A stretch of 53,850 nucleotides of DNA, taken from Anabaena subtropica FACHB-260. Lineage in GTDB: Bacteria; Cyanobacteriota; Cyanobacteriia; Cyanobacteriales; Nostocaceae. The translations under genes were made by a program, and so were the position numbers. Below the pieces are notes generated by a model. That model saw only the letters and a list, made by a program, of their open reading frames with translations. It had not been told where the DNA came from and did not search any database. Shown here one piece after another: positions 51,561-53,850 of the stretch (position 1 is the stretch's first letter; every line of letters begins with the position of its first letter). The stretch spans positions 1 to 53,850 of the forward strand of contig NZ_JACJRF010000037.1 of assembly GCF_014697105.1 (NCBI RefSeq), in the 5' to 3' direction.

Positions 51561-51693
51561 AAGCTTCTGCTCTCGTTTAATTAAGCGGACTGGTGGTATT
51601 GTAACAACGAATCCTGTCTGCGTTGTTTGAGGATGAATATCGGAGTCATATTCTGAATTGTTGAAAAGATATCATAGAACTCTAATGTTGTAG

Positions 51694-52716
51694 ATGCAAC
51701 CGATCGCTCACAATAGAAATAAAACCACAATGACCCAGGTAGACTACCTCCGCATTAGCTTAATAGATCGCTGCAATTTCCGTTGTCAGTACTGTATGCC
51801 AGAGGGGTCAGAGCTAGACTATATCCTCAAGCAACAATTATTGACTGATGAGGAATTGCTCACTTTAGTTCAAGAAGTATTTATTCCTGTTGGTTTTAGT
51901 CGCTTTCGGTTGACTGGGGGAGAACCCTTACTACGTCCTCGTGTGGTGGATTTGGTCAAGGCGATCGCATCTTTCCCCCAAACGCAAGACCTCTCCATGA
52001 CTACCAACGGCTTTTTACTCGCACCCATCGCCCAAAATCTCTACGATGCTGGTCTAAGGCGCATAAATATTAGTTTAGATTCCCTCGACCCCCACATATT
52101 TGACCAAATTATCGGCAATCGCGGACGTTCTCAGTGGCAAAAAGTCTGGGATGGGATTCAAGCAGCCCATCGTGTCGGCTTCGATCCGTTGAAATTAAAT
52201 GTAGTTGTAATTCCTGGTGTCAACGACCATGAAATTTTAGATTTAGCCGCCTTAAGTATTGATAAACAATGGCACATCCGGTTTATTGAATTTATGCCCA
52301 TTGGTAACGGAGAATTATTTGGCGATCGCGGTTGGATATCCTCCGCCGAATTACGCCAAAAAATCCGCGATCGCTGGGGTTTGACAGAATCTCAAGTTCG
52401 TGGAGCTGGCCCGGCGGATGTCTTCCAAATCCCTGGAGCCAAGGGTACTCTAGGATTTATTAGTCAAATGTCAGAATGTTTTTGCGATCGCTGTAACCGG
52501 ATGCGCTTGAGTGCTGATGGTTGGTTACGTCCTTGCTTATTAAACGAAACTGGTCAACTTGACTTAAAAACCGCTTTACGTAATGGTATCAGCACCCACC
52601 AGTTACGAGAACAGGTTAGAGATTTATTAGCAATCAAACCAGAAATTAACTATAAAGGACGCGACTCAGGTACGACAGGAGTCTACAGCCGCACCATGTC
52701 ACAAATTGGGGGATAA
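51694..52716 (+). CDS. moaA: GTP 3',8-cyclase MoaA
   Basis: The 340-residue radical SAM enzyme starts molybdenum cofactor synthesis. Seen: the first cluster motif [21 protein letters not shown], the second cluster CDRCNRMRL with C-terminal Cys in [10 protein letters not shown], and the terminal GG. The start at 51694 gives a usual leader length; ATG 51730 is an alternative with no better site. A Uma2 gene follows 34 bp downstream. Confidence 0.95.
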   Translation: MQPIAHNRNKTTMTQVDYLRISLIDRCNFRCQYCMPEGSELDYILKQQLLTDEELLTLVQEVFIPVGFSRFRLTGGEPLLRPRVVDLVKAIASFPQTQDLSMTTNGFLLAPIAQNLYDAGLRRINISLDSLDPHIFDQIIGNRGRSQWQKVWDGIQAAHRVGFDPLKLNVVVIPGVNDHEILDLAALSIDKQWHIRFIEFMPIGNGELFGDRGWISSAELRQKIRDRWGLTESQVRGAGPADVFQIPGAKGTLGFISQMSECFCDRCNRMRLSADGWLRPCLLNETGQLDLKTALRNGISTHQLREQVRDLLAIKPEINYKGRDSGTTGVYSRTMSQIGG

Positions 52717-52750
52717 GCATAGACAATATGATTAAACCGGAGAGATGACA

Positions 52751-53419
52751 ATGGTCAACAGCCTTAAAGAACTAATTGATGAGCCAGAGTTACATCGTCA
52801 TGACGACTCAGAGGAAAGGTTTATCAGCAGTGGGGTGAGTTGGGAAAACTATGAATCCCTACTAGCCAAACTAGAAAACAACTCTCATTACCGTGTTACT
52901 TATTTAGATGAAATATTAGAGATAGTGTCGCCATCAATTAGACATGAAAAAATCAAAACGAATTTAGGTATGCTGTTAGAGCGTTTCTTCTACAGCAAGC
53001 GCATTCGTTTTGTGCCGATGGGAAGTTCTACTTTTAAAAACAAAGCCAAAAAAGCAGGTGCAGAACCAGATGAGTGTTACTGCATAGGTGAAGAGAAAAA
53101 AGTACCGGACTTAGCCATCGAAGTAGTTGTTACTAGCGGCAGTATCAACAAACTAGAAATTTACCGCAGACTAGGAGTTACAGAAGTCTGGTTTTGGCAG
53201 AAAAACCAGTTTAAGTTGTACCATCTGCGGAACAATTCCCAGAATGAGCAAGCCACTGTTTACCCTGAAACTTATGGGTATGAGCTGATAGTCACAAGTA
53301 AGATACTGCCAGAATTAGACATTTCTTTGCTAGAGCAATGCCTTTCTATTTCCGATTCCATTCAAGCTGTTGATGAATTTGAACAGGGATTGAAAGCAGC
53401 TGACGAGCTAAACAAATAA
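52751..53419 (+). CDS. Uma2 family (PD-(D/E)XK-like) endonuclease
   Basis: About 222 residues from ATG 52751; GGAG is 9 bases before it and only 3 before the ATG at 52745. Family motifs: EPDECYCIG, KKVPDLAIEVVVTSG and GVTEVWFWQ. Uma2 genes are greatly expanded in cyanobacteria, and their biological role is unsettled. The C-terminal helix (~200-222) is acidic. Confidence 0.85.
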   Translation: MVNSLKELIDEPELHRHDDSEERFISSGVSWENYESLLAKLENNSHYRVTYLDEILEIVSPSIRHEKIKTNLGMLLERFFYSKRIRFVPMGSSTFKNKAKKAGAEPDECYCIGEEKKVPDLAIEVVVTSGSINKLEIYRRLGVTEVWFWQKNQFKLYHLRNNSQNEQATVYPETYGYELIVTSKILPELDISLLEQCLSISDSIQAVDEFEQGLKAADELNK

Positions 53420-53850
53420 CCTTTTTAAGTGATGAGTTCGATAAATTCGGAAGAACCCCTCTCCAAACCTCTCCCCGACGCGGGGAGAGGCTTAAAACCT
53501 TGATTATTTGGTACTCAGTTATAGATTTTCAGCCCCTTCCCTACAAGGGAAGGGGTTGGGGTTAGGTTCCGTCGAACTCACGTTAACTAGGTAATTAGGC
53601 TAGGTAAGTAGAGTAATACATTGTGTTACTCTACTGCTTAACGCTACACCATGCTTAAAACATTGGCGACTGGATAGCAGATATATTCCAGATAAACGAC
53701 AACTGAATGGTGATTGGACGTGGTAGGTTTAGAGAATTAACTTACGTCTAATGTGAATTAAAGAGAATGAGACTGGAAGGTGAGAACATCAATACCAAAA
53801 AGGCGGCGAAGCAATTTGCGTAGTGTGTGAGAGGCGATTTTGGCAGCAAT
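53420..53850. other. Right-end spacer with a MITE-like element
   Basis: About 431 bases after the Uma2 gene. The left part is the palindromic element at 53433-53580. The remainder shows no gene, tRNA or clear terminator before the window ends. Confidence 0.55.
53433..53580 (-). mobile_element. MITE-like palindromic element, copy 2
   Basis: Bounded by TGAGTTCGA and TCGAACTCA (9-bp inverted repeat). Inside: GAACC/GGTTC arms, a CCTCTCCCC/GGGGAGAGG hairpin and a CCCCTTCCCT/AGGGAAGGGG hairpin. Read on the minus strand it follows the same order as the element at 15367-15518. It codes for nothing. Confidence 0.65.

Overview
The window looks like the chromosome of a filamentous, heterocyst-forming cyanobacterium of the Nostoc/Anabaena group. 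Evidence seen in the sequence: the HIP1 octamer GCGATCGC is scattered through genes and spacers; there is a chlorophyll synthase, a PetP-like cytochrome b6f subunit, a PucC-family carrier and a pair of class C flavodiiron proteins; a cyanophycinase/cyanophycin synthetase pair is present; and spacers carry tandem heptanucleotide repeats typical of Nostocales. From memory, the order flv3-flv1, argH, ispF, trmD, cphB-cphA resembles the region around the cph1 operon of Anabaena PCC 7120. I could not run a search. No rRNA, tRNA or CRISPR array was seen.

Layout. 1-98: tail of a TnpB-type transposase with an end hairpin. 182-3256 (+): petP, an ArsA-like protein with damaged nucleotide motifs, chlG and a small membrane protein. 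3326-10003 (-): a zinc-type dehydrogenase, an unknown protein, an inositol-monophosphatase-type phosphatase, a PucC-like carrier, an SbcD-like nuclease and cysH. 10378-10482 (+): an unlisted 34-residue membrane peptide with its own promoter and terminator. 10774-14991: Ap4A phosphorylase, a DUF99 protein, a YbjN-like protein, a lipoate/biotin ligase-like protein, an HD hydrolase and an unknown protein. 14992-15596: a repeat-rich spacer with a 21-bp tandem array and a MITE-like element. 15597-18473 (+): a 958-residue STAND-type NTPase with recently amplified TPRs. 18574-22507: an M50 protease with CBS domains, Nudix hydrolase, alpha/beta hydrolase and coaX. 22617-26172 (+): flv3 and flv1. 26173-28149: a spacer with an unlisted 46-residue exported or membrane peptide, several palindromes and a secreted protein. 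28150-28314 (+): a 54-residue basic protein with a strong terminator. 28450-34310 (-): argH, a small membrane protein, larB, a peptide-binding lipoprotein, ispF and trmD. 34311-38671 (+): a long structured leader with an NtcA-type site, then cphB and cphA. 38747-40940 (-): tatA (56 codons), a TnpB fragment and a membrane-linked Ser/Thr kinase. 41035-53419: cbiT, cdsA, a DUF2993 protein, a pseudouridine synthase, a RodZ-like protein, malQ, Nudix, RidA, a cysteine-desulfurase-like enzyme, a Rieske oxygenase, a coupled small ORF/HNH nuclease pair, moaA and a Uma2 protein. 53420-53850: a second MITE-like element.

Functional themes are photosynthesis and photoprotection (petP, chlG, PucC-like, flv3/flv1), nitrogen storage (argH and cphBA, which make arginine and then store it as cyanophycin), sulfur assimilation (cysH), cofactors (ispF, cbiT, moaA, coaX, lipoate-type ligase) and envelope work (cdsA, tatA, RodZ-like, DUF2993). 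Most genes are ordinary housekeeping. The most interesting material is the two unlisted small ORFs, the pseudo-ATPase next to chlG, the structured cphB leader, the effector-less STAND-TPR protein, the HNH pair, and repeats that have invaded coding sequence (coaX, trmD).
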